Part shown: positions 36,450 through 48,070 of the stretch, piece by piece | Position numbering within the stretch: the first letter of the stretch is position 1 | How the letters are laid out: each line of letters starts with the position of its first letter | Origin: Parapristionchus giblindavisi | Taxonomy: Eukaryota > Nematoda > Chromadorea > Rhabditida > Diplogasteridae | DNA length: 64,000 nucleotides | NCBI GenBank assembly: GCA_943737045.1 | Contig: CALSFV010000133.1 | Coordinates: forward strand, 85,268 to 149,267 | Direction of reading: 5' to 3' | Made by a program: the position numbers and the translations under genes | Notes under the pieces: model-generated | What the model saw: only the letters and a program-made list of their open reading frames with translations | Databases searched by the model: none | What the model was told of the DNA's origin: nothing

Positions 36450-38010
36450 GTTCCTTGCAGTGGGCCACAACTCGGTGTGGTACCGGTCTTTCAAGCGATC
36501 CGTGTTCCTAGCTCGACACAAATAATGTCTGAAATAGAAGGTTATTATTATATTTTGAAAACGACATAATGCCAGAATTTATTTAGCTACTTAGCATAGT
36601 TAGCTACGGTATTCCATTTTACAATGTACTAACCTGCGTAACTTGTGTCGTCCCTCCAGTGAGCCGGCTTTTCTTGACATGAGCCGGGACTCACTCCGCA
36701 GACCTCTCGGCTCCTCGCCGTATCGGTGGTCTGAAATAAAATGTTATAATTCTTTTTTGAAAAGATTATTATACTTGAACTTGTCTAACTGCGGTATCCT
36801 CTTGTACAATTTACTAACCTGCACACTAGTGCTGTTCTCCCCGTGAGCCGGCTTTTATTGGCTTGAGCCGGGACTCACTACGCAGTCCTATCGGAACGTC
36901 GCCGTATCGGTGGTCTGAAATAAAATGTTATAATTCTATTTTGAAAAGATTATTATACTTGAACTTGTCGAACTACGGTATCCTCTTGTACAATGTACTA
37001 ACCTGCGTAGCTTGTGTAGTTCCTCCTGTGAGCCGGCTTTTCTTGACGTCAGCCGGGACTCACTCCGCAGACCTCTCGGCTCCTCGCCGTATCGGTGGTC
37101 TGAAATAAAATGTTATAATTCTATTTTGAAAAGATTATTATACTTGAACTTGTCGAACTACGGTATCCTCTTGTACAATGTACTAACCTGCGTAGCTTGT
37201 GTAGTTCCTCCTGTGAGCCGGCTTTTCTTGACGTCAGCCGGGGCTCACATTGTCGATCCATGGGTTGCTCGCCTCATGGGTGGTCTGAAATATAATGTTA
37301 TTATTGTATTTTGAAAACAATATTGTGCCAGAAATAATCTAACTGCAGTATCCTAGTGTGCAATGTAATTACCTTAATCACTAGTGTAGTTCCTCCTGTG
37401 AGCGATGACCGGCTTTTCTTGACGTCAGCCGGGGCTCACTACGACGATCCATTTCTGGTCGTCTCATGGTTGGTCTGAAATAAAATGTTATTATTGTATT
37501 TTGAAAAATCATTATACCAGAGATTTATCTAACTACGGTATTATATTGTACAATGAACTAACCTGCATAAGTAGTGACGTTGCGCCTGTGAGCGATACCC
37601 GGCTTTTCTTGACGTCAGCCGGGGCTCACAAGGTCCATCCATGGGTTGCTCGCCTCATAGGTGGTCTAAAAAATGTTATAATTGTATGTTGAAAACATAA
37701 TTGTACCAGAACTTAGATATATATTTTGAAAACATAATTGTACCAGAACTTTGATAACTACTGTATCCTATTTTGTAATGTACTAACCTGCATCACTTGC
37801 GTAGTTCCTCCAATGAGCCGGCTTTTATTGACTTCAGCCGGGGCTCACTGTGTCTTTCCACCGTCGCCGTATGGTGGTCTGAAAATGTTATAATTGTATT
37901 TTGAATACATCATTGTACCAGAACTTATCTAACTACAGTATCCTAGTTTGTATTGTACTCACCTGTCTCACTAGTGTAGTTGTAGCTCCCACTGGATGGG
38001 GTGCCCGGCT
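36450..38010 (-). repeat. tandem array of about 185-bp exon-like units
   Basis: Seven to eight units share GTGAGCCGGCTTTTCTTGAC on the plus strand, at about 36,659, 36,844, 37,028, 37,212, 37,397, 37,589 and 37,812. Read on the minus strand, each unit has a TTTCAG acceptor, about 95 bases of GC-richer sequence (HRYGEEPRGLRSESRL in the best unit) and a CAG|GTTAGT donor, separated by about 90 bases of AT-rich intron-like DNA. Units 1 and 3 are open in one frame; the others carry stops. This looks like an amplified exon-intron unit that has largely decayed. No protein family is recognised. Confidence 0.8.
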
Positions 38011-38049
38011 TTGGTTCACTTAAGTCGGGTCTTGCTTAAGCCTCGCTTG

Positions 38050-39480
38050 AACTCATATTCATTAACATTCCATCGGTCTAAGACTCACTCATGTTGATGT
38101 GAATCTGAAATCAGGAATGATTAGCTTTATTGGTCTATTTTATGAATATATCGTCTACTTCAATAGTGCATGATATATGATATACTCACCTAATCAAACT
38201 TATTCGATTACTCCTTCGTATAGGATATACCAACGATTATAACAAATATAGGCTCATTTATCCATTAATATAAGAGTAGATGAAGTTTCTGAAATTATAT
38301 ATTTAATTAGACAATCGTCTACAGTTTTTTTAATTACAAACCTGAACATCCTTTCGATGTCTTGGAAGCGGTGGTTAATATTAATCTTGACGGTAGAGAT
38401 GGTTGATGTTGAAGAAGGGGTTGGGGGATGGGGGTGTGGTTAGGGGTGGTGGTTCAATTTATTTATTTTTCTTTTATTATTATTTTTCTTTTTTTTTCTT
38501 ATTTCCCGCATCTTTGTGCGGTTTATTTTTTTCTTTTTTATGCTACTCCCAACGAGAGAATCCTTAGGTAGGATCACATTCACCAGTCGGGTGATCCTCA
38601 TAACATTCACCCACGAGCATAATAGGCATGTGTGTGCCGTTTATGTGCTCACAATCATCAGTGCCCTCCTTATGGTGCGCCCTATCGTCCCATAAAAGCA
38701 CGTCAAAGCAATGTAACCATAATGATAGTATGGTCAATCATTATCCGGGTATCAAAGAACGCTCTCAGTAGCATGCGGACCATCATGGGTATATTGAAAG
38801 AAACACCATGTCTATACGCCTCCTTAGTACCTCACGGTGGGAACGGGAAAGTACGTGAACATGGGAGGGAATGAAAAAAAGGCAACTTCATTCTTGAAGT
38901 ATGCCAATGATCGCGAGATTGGGGTGGGCAACGCACTAATCTAGTCTAGGTATGGGTGGAAAGGAAGAGAAAGCTAGTAAGAGAAAGCGCTGAGATGGGG
39001 CAATAAAGAGACTTACTGTCAGAAGAAACCAACCGTCGTCGAGGAATCTGGAATTAAAAATCATTAGATAAATTTATTTATTTATTTATTTATTTATTTC
39101 ATCAAATATAATGAAGGGGTGATATGTATCTTTTAGATTCACTATGTTATTATGTAGTATAAACATACTTGATACGGAGGGAGGTGGTGGTACGGTCAGC
39201 CTTGCGCGTAAAATAGGCTGAATGGAAGATCAGCTCTCGCGAGATCAATCCATATTCATGAATCGATCCATAGATGCATGGTAGCCCTACCCGAGATCAA
39301 AATGGGTAGTCTACCTTCAGTCATTTCTGAAAGTGAAATGGTGATTTTCATACGTTACATTTTGTTTAACCATAATAGTGGGTGTGTAATAGCCGGGAAA
39401 TAGAACTACTAGTAAACAACGCATTTGGCGTGGTTGTGAATTTGAAATGAACTGTGTCGAACTGATTTGAGATGATCATG
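38050..39480. other. mostly non-coding; one exon-like segment
   Basis: At about 39,172-39,320 (minus) an exon-like stretch contains FHSAYFTRKADRTTTSLRIK before a GTATG donor. A diverged copy (SHLAFFPNKADHITNSLHTK) is at about 42,430-42,560. A T-rich tract spans 38,455-38,545. Confidence 0.4.
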
Positions 39481-39502
39481 TGACTGCTCTACACTTGAAA
39501 CA

Positions 39503-39968
39503 TCTATCCATAATTGATCTTTGATCTCTATGCAAAATTGATCTTTGATCTCTATTCACAATTGATCTTTGATCTCTATCCATTATTGATCTTTGATCTC
39601 TATCCAAAATTGATCTTTGATCTCTATCCATTATTGATCTTTGATCTCTATCCATAATTGATCTTTGATCTCTATCCATAACTGATCTTTAATCTCTAGC
39701 CATAACTGATCTTTGATCTCTATCCATAATTGATCTTTGATCTCTATCCATAACTGATCTTTAATCTCTAGCCATAATTAATCTTTGATCTCTATCCATA
39801 ATTGATCTTTGATCTCTATCCATAATTGATCTTTGATCTCTATCCATAACTGATCTTTAATCTCTATCCATAACTGATCTTTAATCTCTAGCCATAATTG
39901 ATCTTTGATCTCTAGCCATAATTGATCTTTGATCTCTAGCCATAACTGATCTTTAATCTCTAGCCATA
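39503..39968. repeat. 24-bp tandem repeat built on the GATC motif
   Basis: About 19 copies of ATAATTGATCTTTGATCTCTATCC with A/C and T/A variants. It contains the GATCTTTGATC motif found in most introns of the window, so it appears to be a local amplification of that motif. Confidence 0.95.
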
Positions 39969-40394
39969 CCTGTGCGTGGTTCGATCTCTCTTCGCCCTCA
40001 TTAGCGTGCTCATCGTAGACAACCATTAGAGCAGGCAAAACACGCCCCCCTGGGGCATATACTCATATCAGACAATGGTAGTACATCCGAGGGTAGCTCT
40101 ACACCAGCTACAAATGTACTGTAGGCCCTGCAAAACACCCTCATTGATGATAATAATTGATCTTTGATCTTTGATCTTCGATCAAAGAACAGTAAACTCA
40201 CATGCTGCCATGGAATCGACTCCTCTTCTACCATACTATCCTATTCATATTCATTCACAAAGTGTACTAGTTGCTTGGTAGATCGTTGACTATCTGGAAG
40301 ACAATATTGATTTGATCAAAGATAGTAACCAAGTTAAAGATCAAAGATCAAAATTCGAGTATGATGTAGGTAATTACCGTTTATTGATTGATTC

Positions 40395-40484
40395 ACACTT
40401 CCAGTCCAACGATGATCTCTTCTTGTACTGATGGGAGCATTCGACTGCCATTGGCTTCATCTCGAACGGACTGCGCATCTATCT
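40395..40484 (-). other. candidate terminal exon, unassigned
   Basis: A minus-strand open segment follows a plausible acceptor and ends DEANGSRMLPSVQEEIIVGL, EV, stop. It could be the last exon of a gene whose earlier exons include the duplicated KAD-x-x-T-x-SL segments at 39.2 and 42.5 kb. No family is recognised. Confidence 0.25.
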
Positions 40485-40625
40485 GTAAGTGGAGTGTGAT
40501 TATTGATTATTAATAACAATATTTATTCCTTCAAATGAACTCATCGGGTATGGGATCGAGAATATCTGTTCACAAGACTTATCTAACAGATATTCCCGAT
40601 CCCATTCCTGATGAGTTTGAAGTAA

Positions 40626-40629
40626 TAAA

Positions 40630-40694
<65 letters not shown>
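40626..40694. repeat. (ATT)n microsatellite
   Basis: About 23 uninterrupted ATT units. Confidence 0.98.
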
Positions 40695-40699
<5 letters not shown>

Positions 40700-40700
<1 letters not shown>

Positions 40701-42900
40701 AATTGACTTTGGAGTGTTTGAATTGTTGGAAGTAACACGAACTGAATGAATACCATTTGCAGGTGTGTACGGTAGGCACAGTAATATAGGCACGATTATT
40801 CTTCAAGACATCTACAGTACATTCTTCTCGATTGAATAATAATGATGAGTGATCTTCTCTCGATTGATCAATCGATAATTATTCACGTAGGTATACTGTA
40901 TGATTACTTAAAATATACTGTATTATTACTATAATAGTTAAGTTATCTAGATTTCCCTAGTACCTTGATTAGCTTCTATGCGTGCAATCATATTGAACAC
41001 AATCCATCCCAATCAGGGCATGAATACTGTAGTCCAAATAAGTCAAATCAATCAATATGTAGTAGGCATTGATTAGATTACTGTAAGATCATTCTATTAT
41101 TGTCTGGTTCTCATTCATAATTTATCAGTTGTCTTCTATTGAAAGAAGAAGTGAACCAACCGTGAGTCCATTTGGAGTGTGGGATATGATCCATCGGATA
41201 TGAGGTTGGTTGAGCCATAAAACTGTATCGTAAGGAGTGCTCTGAATTAATAAGGATTATGGTACTATTGGAGTACTGTAGATTCGCAATAGTTATTCGA
41301 TATCCTCACCTTTTCTCCTTACTATTCATAACATAAAATCGATAATAAATGGTAATAGTCAAAAGATGAGGATTGATTCCACCCTGCAATGATCGGTAGT
41401 TATGGTTTGTGCAGTATTTGTATAGTACATTGTGATAAACCATCTTATAGACAAACCAGTATTGAATCTAGTAGATGAATAACGAAAACTGTGTGAAATG
41501 AAGGAACCTTTCACTATGGTTACAGTATTTTACATCGAACAATATTAATACTGCCTAATGATTTCAGGTTTCACTCACGTAATGAATCGACTCCACATTT
41601 GCCTCATTCGAATAGGAATGAATAGAAGTTGATAATGGTCAGTTTTGTGGCTATCTTGACGGGACTATGTTCGTAATAAAAAAACAAAACAATAACAATA
41701 GATTTCGTCACATTTCCGAATAACCTGTAATGATAAATTCATTATGTGTATCTAGATTTCGCTAGTACCTTGATTATGCGTATGATCATATGGGATACAA
41801 TCCGTGCTAATCAATACATGGATTAGATACTGTATCTATCTCCGTATCATACTTAAATCAATAACAAAATTTCTCTGTAAATGATTAGTGTAATGGGTGT
41901 ATTATGAGTTAGCTTCCGGTTACCTTTAGCTCATTTCTAGCTCATTAGCTCATTTCTAGCTCATTATCTCATTTCTAGCTCATTAACTCAGTTCAGTGGT
42001 TGAAGTAATCAAATTATAATCCGTAGTTGATTCTCATTCTTATATCTCTCCTTATTGTGCTTCATCCTTTCATTATTCTTGTTTAATGGATGAATAAATA
42101 AATAGTTCATCTTGGAACATTTACTGAAACAAAAAACTCGATTAGTAATTATCTTTTGTTCTTAATTTCGACTAAATTGTGATCCAAACATACATTGTGC
42201 ATCTTTTCTCTTCTTTGTTAAATCAATAATGGATTTAATTAATCGATATATACCTTTCAGATCGAATGCACGATATTGGTTCCATGTGAGATGAAGGAGG
42301 AGGAGATGAAGATAAGGATAGGATTGATGGAGGGCTCGTCCATCGATCGAGGCGATATCTAGGTATGTTATGTTCAGTGAAACAGTCAGTTGATTCTTTT
42401 GAATATACTATAGTATTATGCAGTATAGACTTACTTGGTGTGGAGGGAGTTGGTGATATGGTCGGCTTTGTTCGGAAAAAAGGCCAAATGGGAGACCAAA
42501 GATCATCTTGCTTAGACCATTCTACGGTAGAACTAGTTGAGATACTGTAGCGATATACCTGAAAACAATTACTCTTAGTGTATTGATTGATTATGCTGAT
42601 GTATACAGTAATTGGAAATTTATAATTTTTATTCTACAAACTAGCAACCAGGGAGTTTTATGTTTCACTCAAAAGTTTTGAGAGGATGATGTTCGTCTTT
42701 TATACCAAACATGAATGATTCTCACTGATTGTGACGAGGCTTTAGCATATATCTTTCTGTCTCGATAAAGCCTTAAAATAACTTTATAAGTTTAAATTTA
42801 ATACCTTTGCTTTATACAAGTCGTGGTTCATTCCTTATCTTCTTGCGTGTCAGACCATTATGGTCATTTGGACCATTTATATTAAACGATATAGAAGTTA
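40700..42900. other. no gene called
   Basis: AT-rich sequence with many TACNGTA motifs and a short GCTCATTTCTA repeat at about 41,928-41,990. The exon-like segment at about 42,430-42,560 (minus) is a diverged copy of one at 39.2 kb. Confidence 0.45.
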
Positions 42901-43214
42901 GAATTGAGGGTGGAGAAATTCTGTAATGATTATTGATTTGTTGATTTTATAACTCCTAGGTTTATTTATGGTGTACATGCGAGTAGAATCAGTAATGTTA
43001 CCTATTTTCAGACTAGTCTCTTCTCGTTGTCCTCGATATGTATGACTAGACAGAAGAGGTTTACCCATGAGTGAAGACGATGATGAATGCGTGCTGTAAT
43101 TGGAAGTTAAGGTAACCAGCGACATTACTGTTTCACTCAAAAGTTTAAAGATTCTTATTTGTGATTCATTTAAAATGATCTTTGACTGATTAGTACCGTC
43201 TATTTCGTGCCTTA

Positions 43215-43312
43215 GGCGGTGTTATATTTTTCAAGACGTGCGCACGCCGTAACGAGGGAGACACGGCGGAGGGGGTTACGGCGTGCACCCGTTTTGAAAA
43301 TGTAACATCACC
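43215..43312. mobile_element. 98-bp Harbinger-like MITE with TTA duplication
   Basis: Inverted ends GGCGGTGTTATATTTTTCAA and the complement of TTGAAAATGTAACATCACC are flanked by TTA at 43,212-43,214 and 43,313-43,315. The paralogous segment at 45,485-45,530 reads GCCTTATGGAG without the insert, so both ends and the 3-bp duplication are directly confirmed. A TTA/TWA duplication and GG...-type ends fit PIF/Harbinger MITEs. The GC-rich core is related to the element at 27,215. Confidence 0.88.
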
Positions 43313-43689
43313 TTATGGAGATTTGATTGAAGGATTTGTAGAACATGGATCAAAGATCAATTAGAGTAACGAACCAGTGAGTGGAGTAGTGGAGTCGAGT
43401 AGGTCGGGTAGAGAACCAAGGCATGATAGAGAATGAAAGAATATCTTTCGCTAAAATGTTCAGAGTGCATTGATTGATTAGGCTTATACGTCACCCGATT
43501 TTGGCGCCCGACTCAAACGTTTTTAAATTCTAACGTCAAAGGTAGCCCACGTATGATATGGTATTCGACTTACTTGTGGCATTGAATAAATTGATTCTTC
43601 TCATAAAAAAATAAAATAAATATTATGACGATTGAATGAGAAATTGAATAATGAATAGAAGATCTTCATGAGGAAGACCAATTCTGTTA

Positions 43690-44525
43690 GTAGACTGAAT
43701 CTCGAGACTACTGATGGGCCAACGTTCGAGAGCCTACAGATAATATTGATTACTGTAAAAATGAGCACAGAACTACGGTACTTCAGGAAGAAGTGTGTGA
43801 TTAGTGTATGCATAGATATTGGCACAGATATCGGAGGACATCCATGAGAATTCTCATCAATTCAGGAATTCTAATTGAAGGATGAGTATCGTTGAGTTGA
43901 ATTGCAATCTGAAGATATATAATTGATCTTTGATCTTTTCATCTCTTATCACCTTATCAGCGAATGTACCGAAGTCGACACGAACAACTAGCATAACAAC
44001 TAGCATCTCGACTAGCAGAATTTGACGACTTGAAATGACTGCAGACATCAAAGATCACATAATGGACGATAGAAGATCAAAGATCAGATGATATCCTGAA
44101 GAGTGGCAGCACGATGAACTATTGCTGCTTCGTTCGGAGTTCCTTTCCACTGAACTTCTACAAAAGATCAAAGATCAATATGCTAATTAGTCATATTCTA
44201 TCTTTTACTTACATCATCATTAGGATATAGTACACGAGTGATGTTTTCATTTTGATTTCTTTGATGCAATCTCCATAATTGAAGAACTTTAAATGTAACT
44301 GATGAGCCTTTGCCTTTGCTGACCTGAGTAATCAATCAATAAATTAGTGGCTACAGTAGTACAGCATCAATGGAAAGATATCTCGATACAGTACTCCAAC
44401 TCTTTATCTTCATCTATCATATCACTATCACACTTACCATAGACGAAGAGTGTTCTACATTGTTATGATATCCGAGTGCAGGAGTATCATAGGAGATGGC
44501 AAAGACAACTTGAGTATCGATACAT
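43690..44525 (-). pseudogene. glycogen phosphorylase pseudogene, copy B
   Basis: Minus-strand pieces in the family's order are: about 44,438-44,520 (TQVVFAISYDTPALGYHNNV), 44,213-44,323 (SAKAKAHQLHLKFFNYGDCI, then in another frame ENITRVLYPNDD), about 44,095-44,160 (FSGKELRTKQQ, then stop TAG at 44,119-44,121, then ATLQDI in another frame), about 43,965-44,050 (ending RVDFGTFADK), about 43,845-43,915 ([20 protein letters not shown]), about 43,775-43,835 (NIYAYTNHTLLPEVP) and about 43,690-43,737 (LERWPISSLEI). [19 protein letters not shown] and ALERWP are hallmark phosphorylase motifs. Frameshifts, a nonsense codon and a fused exon with lost sequence between LMD and the NHT motif show that it is dead. 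The PLP-lysine region is absent. Confidence 0.92.
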
Positions 44526-45183
44526 TGAGACTAAAGTACAATCTATTATCAATCAATAAATTAATCAATGAAATACAGTATACCTTTCCATGCGTATCCC
44601 GGACAACCTTTCTTCAGAAGTTGAGAGATAGACATATACTATTCCGTAGACATATGCTTAAAAGCACGAGTTTGTTACATAAGCTCTGCTCTAAATGCTT
44701 AGTAGATAATATCCAAATCAATAATCCTACTTCATTCCAGCTCTCAATCGATCTTCTTCACGTACGTCCTCGTCAGCTGAAGATTACACTGGTTTCTGGA
44801 GAAGTAGATAACTTCCTCATGTGAGTAGGTGTATACTATTGCATTTGCTGGACATCTAAAACGTAATGTCTTTGGAAAAACGATAATCGATTGAAATGCG
44901 ATCGATAAAGGTTAATCAGCGCTTACTATTGTGGTGTCCATGTAGTTGATTATTGATTATTCGTTTTGATTATACGAATATGGATTGTATAGATGTAGCC
45001 AATCGATAATGGTAGATTATCTAGACTCAGCAATCAAAGTAGTGTTTTAAGTGACCTATATCTGGAATGAAAAGATATTTGATTTGAAGAGAATGATAGA
45101 GTAATCACCATGATATGTCTAGACAGAAAAGATACTGTAGACAGAAGATACTGTAGATTAAAGATACACTGATATATAGAATA

Positions 45184-45480
45184 TTATATAGATTTAACAG
45201 TCATGATGATATGATTATGATGGTGGTGAAGAGATTCTGTAATGATTATTGATTTATTGATTTTGTTAATCTTAAGTTTAGTTATGGTGTACATGCGGAT
45301 AGAATCAGTAATGTTACCTAGTTTCAGAGTACAGTGGAGATCTGTTCTCGTCGTCTTCAAAATGAATATGAGGATTGAGTGATGATTGGACACTGTAAGT
45401 GGTAGGTAAGGAACAGTTGAATTACTGTTTCACTTAAAAGTTTAAAGAGATTAGTATTTATGCTTCATTTTTTTACAATC
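45184..45480 (-). repeat. segmental duplication partner of 42,900-43,190
   Basis: Both segments encode, out of any known gene, the same short peptide (GNITDS-RMYTI and NKSIIITE) and share flanking sequence GATTAGTACCGTCTATxxCGxGCCTTA. Together with the two phosphorylase copies they define a tandem duplication on the minus strand: copy A plus this segment, then copy B plus the segment at 43 kb. Confidence 0.8.
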
Positions 45481-45542
45481 TTTGACTGATTAGTACCGTC
45501 TATGGCGAGCCTTATGGAGATTTGATCAAAACTACAGTATAC

Positions 45543-46200
45543 CTTTGCACCGTAGATCATCGTTCTGGGAACCATCTTGATTGATGGATTGGCATTAATT
45601 TTATTGTAGAGAGCTGCGACTGTTCAGGAGTTGTTTCTTGTACTCGTGGATACTTTTCACCTAAAAGAATGACTAATCATAATTAAATATATTTAGTTAA
45701 TCATAATGAATTATTATTATTATTATTATTATTATTAATATTATTATTATTATCATTAAATTATTAGTATTATATACTTACATGAATATGAAAGATGGAT
45801 GAGGGATTGATCTGACCGTTGTACTCATCAGCCAGATGTTCAGATATATTGTTCTCCTACATCGAACAGTTACAGTAATCATCATGCAGAGTGAAGGGTA
45901 GTTACACCATTGGCTGCATGAGAAGCGACGATACACACATGTTGATACGATTCTCACCATGCTACAAAAGTAATCGATAATCAATCAATTAATCAATACT
46001 GAACATACTTCATCAGTCCCCTCTACGATACTCATATGACGAAGAAGATCAAAGTCTTCAGGAGGGAGCAACTTTCTTAGATATCAAAGATCAATAGAGG
46101 CGGAGCTTAGATCCATGACTCTCTGATTTTTCTCTTAGACAATATCAAGATGAGGGGGAAGCATGTTCTCGAGCCTACTGACGGGCCAACGTTCGAGAGC
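45543..46200 (-). pseudogene. glycogen phosphorylase pseudogene, copy A, C-terminal part
   Basis: Minus-strand pieces are about 46,094-46,200 (ALERWPVSRLENMLPPHLDI, then TAA at 46,135-46,137 in place of the Tyr of xYExNQ), 46,009-46,075 (KLLPPEDFDLLRHMSIVEGT), about 45,880-45,965 (NRINM, then after a frame change VCIVASHAANGVTTLHS), 45,782-45,860 (EYNGQINPSSIFHIHV) and 45,543-45,660 (VKSIHEYKKQLLN, then in another frame ALYNKINANPSIKMVPRTMI). VASHxxNGVTTLHS and VKRIHEYKRQLLN are diagnostic. In the latter the conserved Arg is Ser. Several frame changes and a nonsense codon make it a pseudogene. The catalytic-domain end carrying the PLP lysine was not found. Confidence 0.93.
45711..45765. repeat. 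(ATT)n microsatellite
   Basis: An interrupted ATT run in the intron between the NPSSIF and VKSIHEY pieces of phosphorylase copy A. Confidence 0.95.
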
Positions 46201-46256
46201 CTACAGATAATATTGATTACTGTAAAAATGAGCATAGATTACGGTACATCAGGAAG

Positions 46257-46469
46257 AAGAGTGTGATTAGTATTCATGTATTCATTTAGAGTAGGTCTTG
46301 ACAAAGATATCGAAGGCCTGCTCGTATGAGAGATCTGAATGATTACGGTTGGTATGGTGTAGAGTGGGAAAATAAAGAATGAATGAAACGCACTCTCAAC
46401 ATCCATGAGAAGTCTCATCAATTCAGGAATTCCAATTGAAGGATGAGTATCGTTGAGTTGAATTGCAAT
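46257..46469 (-). pseudogene. glycogen phosphorylase copy A, exons around [10 protein letters not shown]
   Basis: The exon at 46,394-46,469 reads [20 protein letters not shown] followed by MDVES and a GTGCG donor; it is the only copy in the array that keeps the true exon end. After a short intron, [15 protein letters not shown] follows at about 46,290-46,340, and an insertion of about a dozen bases then separates it from [11 protein letters not shown] in another frame. These correspond to the segment following the AIQLNDTHP motif in glycogen phosphorylase. Confidence 0.9.
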
Positions 46470-48030
46470 CTGAAGATATAAGATTGATCTTTGATCTTTG
46501 ATCTTTGATCTCTTATCACCTTATCAGCGAATGTACAGATGTCGGCATAAGAAAATAGTCTAAATACGCCATAAGAATAATAGCCAATAGCCATAGGAGA
46601 CAATAGCCATAAGAGCCATAGAATATACGCCATAAGAAGTCTCATCAATTCAGGTATTCCAATGTAAGGATGGGTATCGTTGAGTTGAATTGCAATCTGA
46701 AGATATAAAATTGATCTTTGATCTTTGATCTCTTATCACCTTATCAGCGAATGTACAGATGTCGGCATAAGAAAATAGTCTATATACGCCATAAGAATAA
46801 TAGTCAATAGCCATAGGAGACAATAGCCATAAGAGCCATAGAATATACGCCATAAGAAGTCTCATCAATTCAGGTATTCCAATGTAAGGATGGGTATCGT
46901 TGAGTTGAATTGCAATCTGAAGATATAAGATTGATCTTTGATCTTTGATCTTTTGATCTCCTATCACCTTATCAGCGAATGTACAGATGTCGGCATAAGA
47001 ATATAGTCTATATACGCCATAAGAATAATAGCCATAATAGCCAATAGCCATAAGAGCCATAGAATATACGCCATAAGAAGTCTCATCAATTCAGGTATTC
47101 CAATGTAAGGATGGGTATCGTTGAGTTGAATTGCAATCTGAAGATATAAGATTGATCTTTGATCTTTGATCTTTTGATCTCCTATCACCTTATCAGCGAA
47201 TGTACAGATGTCGGCATAAGAATATAGTCTATATACGCCATAAGAATAATAGCCAATAGCCATAGGAGACAATAGCCATAAGAGCCATAGAATATACGCC
47301 ATAAGAAGTCTCATCAATTCAGGTATTCCAATGTAAGGATGGGTATCGTTGAGTTGAATTGCAATCTGAAGATATAAGATTGATCTTTGATCTTTGATCT
47401 TTTGATCTCCTATCACCTTATCAGCGAATGTACAGATGTCGGCATAAGAATATAGTCTATATACGCCATAAGAATAATAGCCAATAGCCATAGGAGACAA
47501 TAGCCATAAGAGCCATAGAATATACGCCATAAGAAGTCTCATCAATTCAGGTATTCCAATGTAAGGATGGGTATCGTTGAGTTGAATTGCAATCTGAAGA
47601 TATAAGATTGATCTTTGATCTTTGATCTTTTGATCTCCTATCACCTTATCAGCGAATGTACAGATGTCGGCATAAGAATATAGTCTATATACGCCATAAG
47701 AATATTAGCCAATAGCCATAGGAGACAATAGCCATAAGAGCCATAGAATATACGCCATAATAAGTCTCATCAATTCAGGTATTCCAATGTAAGGATGGGT
47801 ATCGTTGAGTTGAATTGCAATCTGAAGATATAAGATTGATCTTTGATCTTTTGATCTCCTATCACCTTATCAGCGAATGTACAGATGTCGGCATAAGAAT
47901 ATAGTCTATATACGCCATAAGAATAATAGCCAATAGCCATAAGAGCCATAGAATATACGCCATAAGAAGTCTCATCAATTCAGGTATTCCAATGTAAGGA
48001 TGGGCATCGTTGAGTTGAATTGCAATCTGA
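46418..48030 (-). repeat. tandem amplification of two glycogen phosphorylase exons, 8 copies
   Basis: Units of 215-228 bp carry on the minus strand the end of one exon (ADICTFADK with a GTGATA donor), a short GATCTTTGATC intron, and the next exon (ATCTTCAG acceptor, [20 protein letters not shown], then LMA and a GTATAT donor). ATCAATTCAGG landmarks fall at 46,418, 46,644, 46,864, 47,085, 47,313, 47,541, 47,769 and 47,984. The units are nearly identical. The space between exon pairs is an ATAGCCATA-type simple repeat, which translates as the YILWLLWLLSPMAIGYYSYG stretch in long open frames. Those long frames are not proteins. Confidence 0.95.
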
Positions 48031-48070
48031 AGATATAAAATTGATCTTTGATCTTTTCATCTCTTGTCAC

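Noticed and set aside
39476..40038. DRDQRSIM and LEIKDQLW repeat peptides
   Set aside because: They are translations of the 24-bp GATC-containing tandem repeat.
46418..47644. Open frames of 226 and 136 codons with repeated YILWLLWLLSPMAIG, which look like membrane proteins
   Set aside because: The hydrophobic parts are translated intronic ATAGCCATA repeat. The real content is a spliced phosphorylase exon pair repeated eight times.
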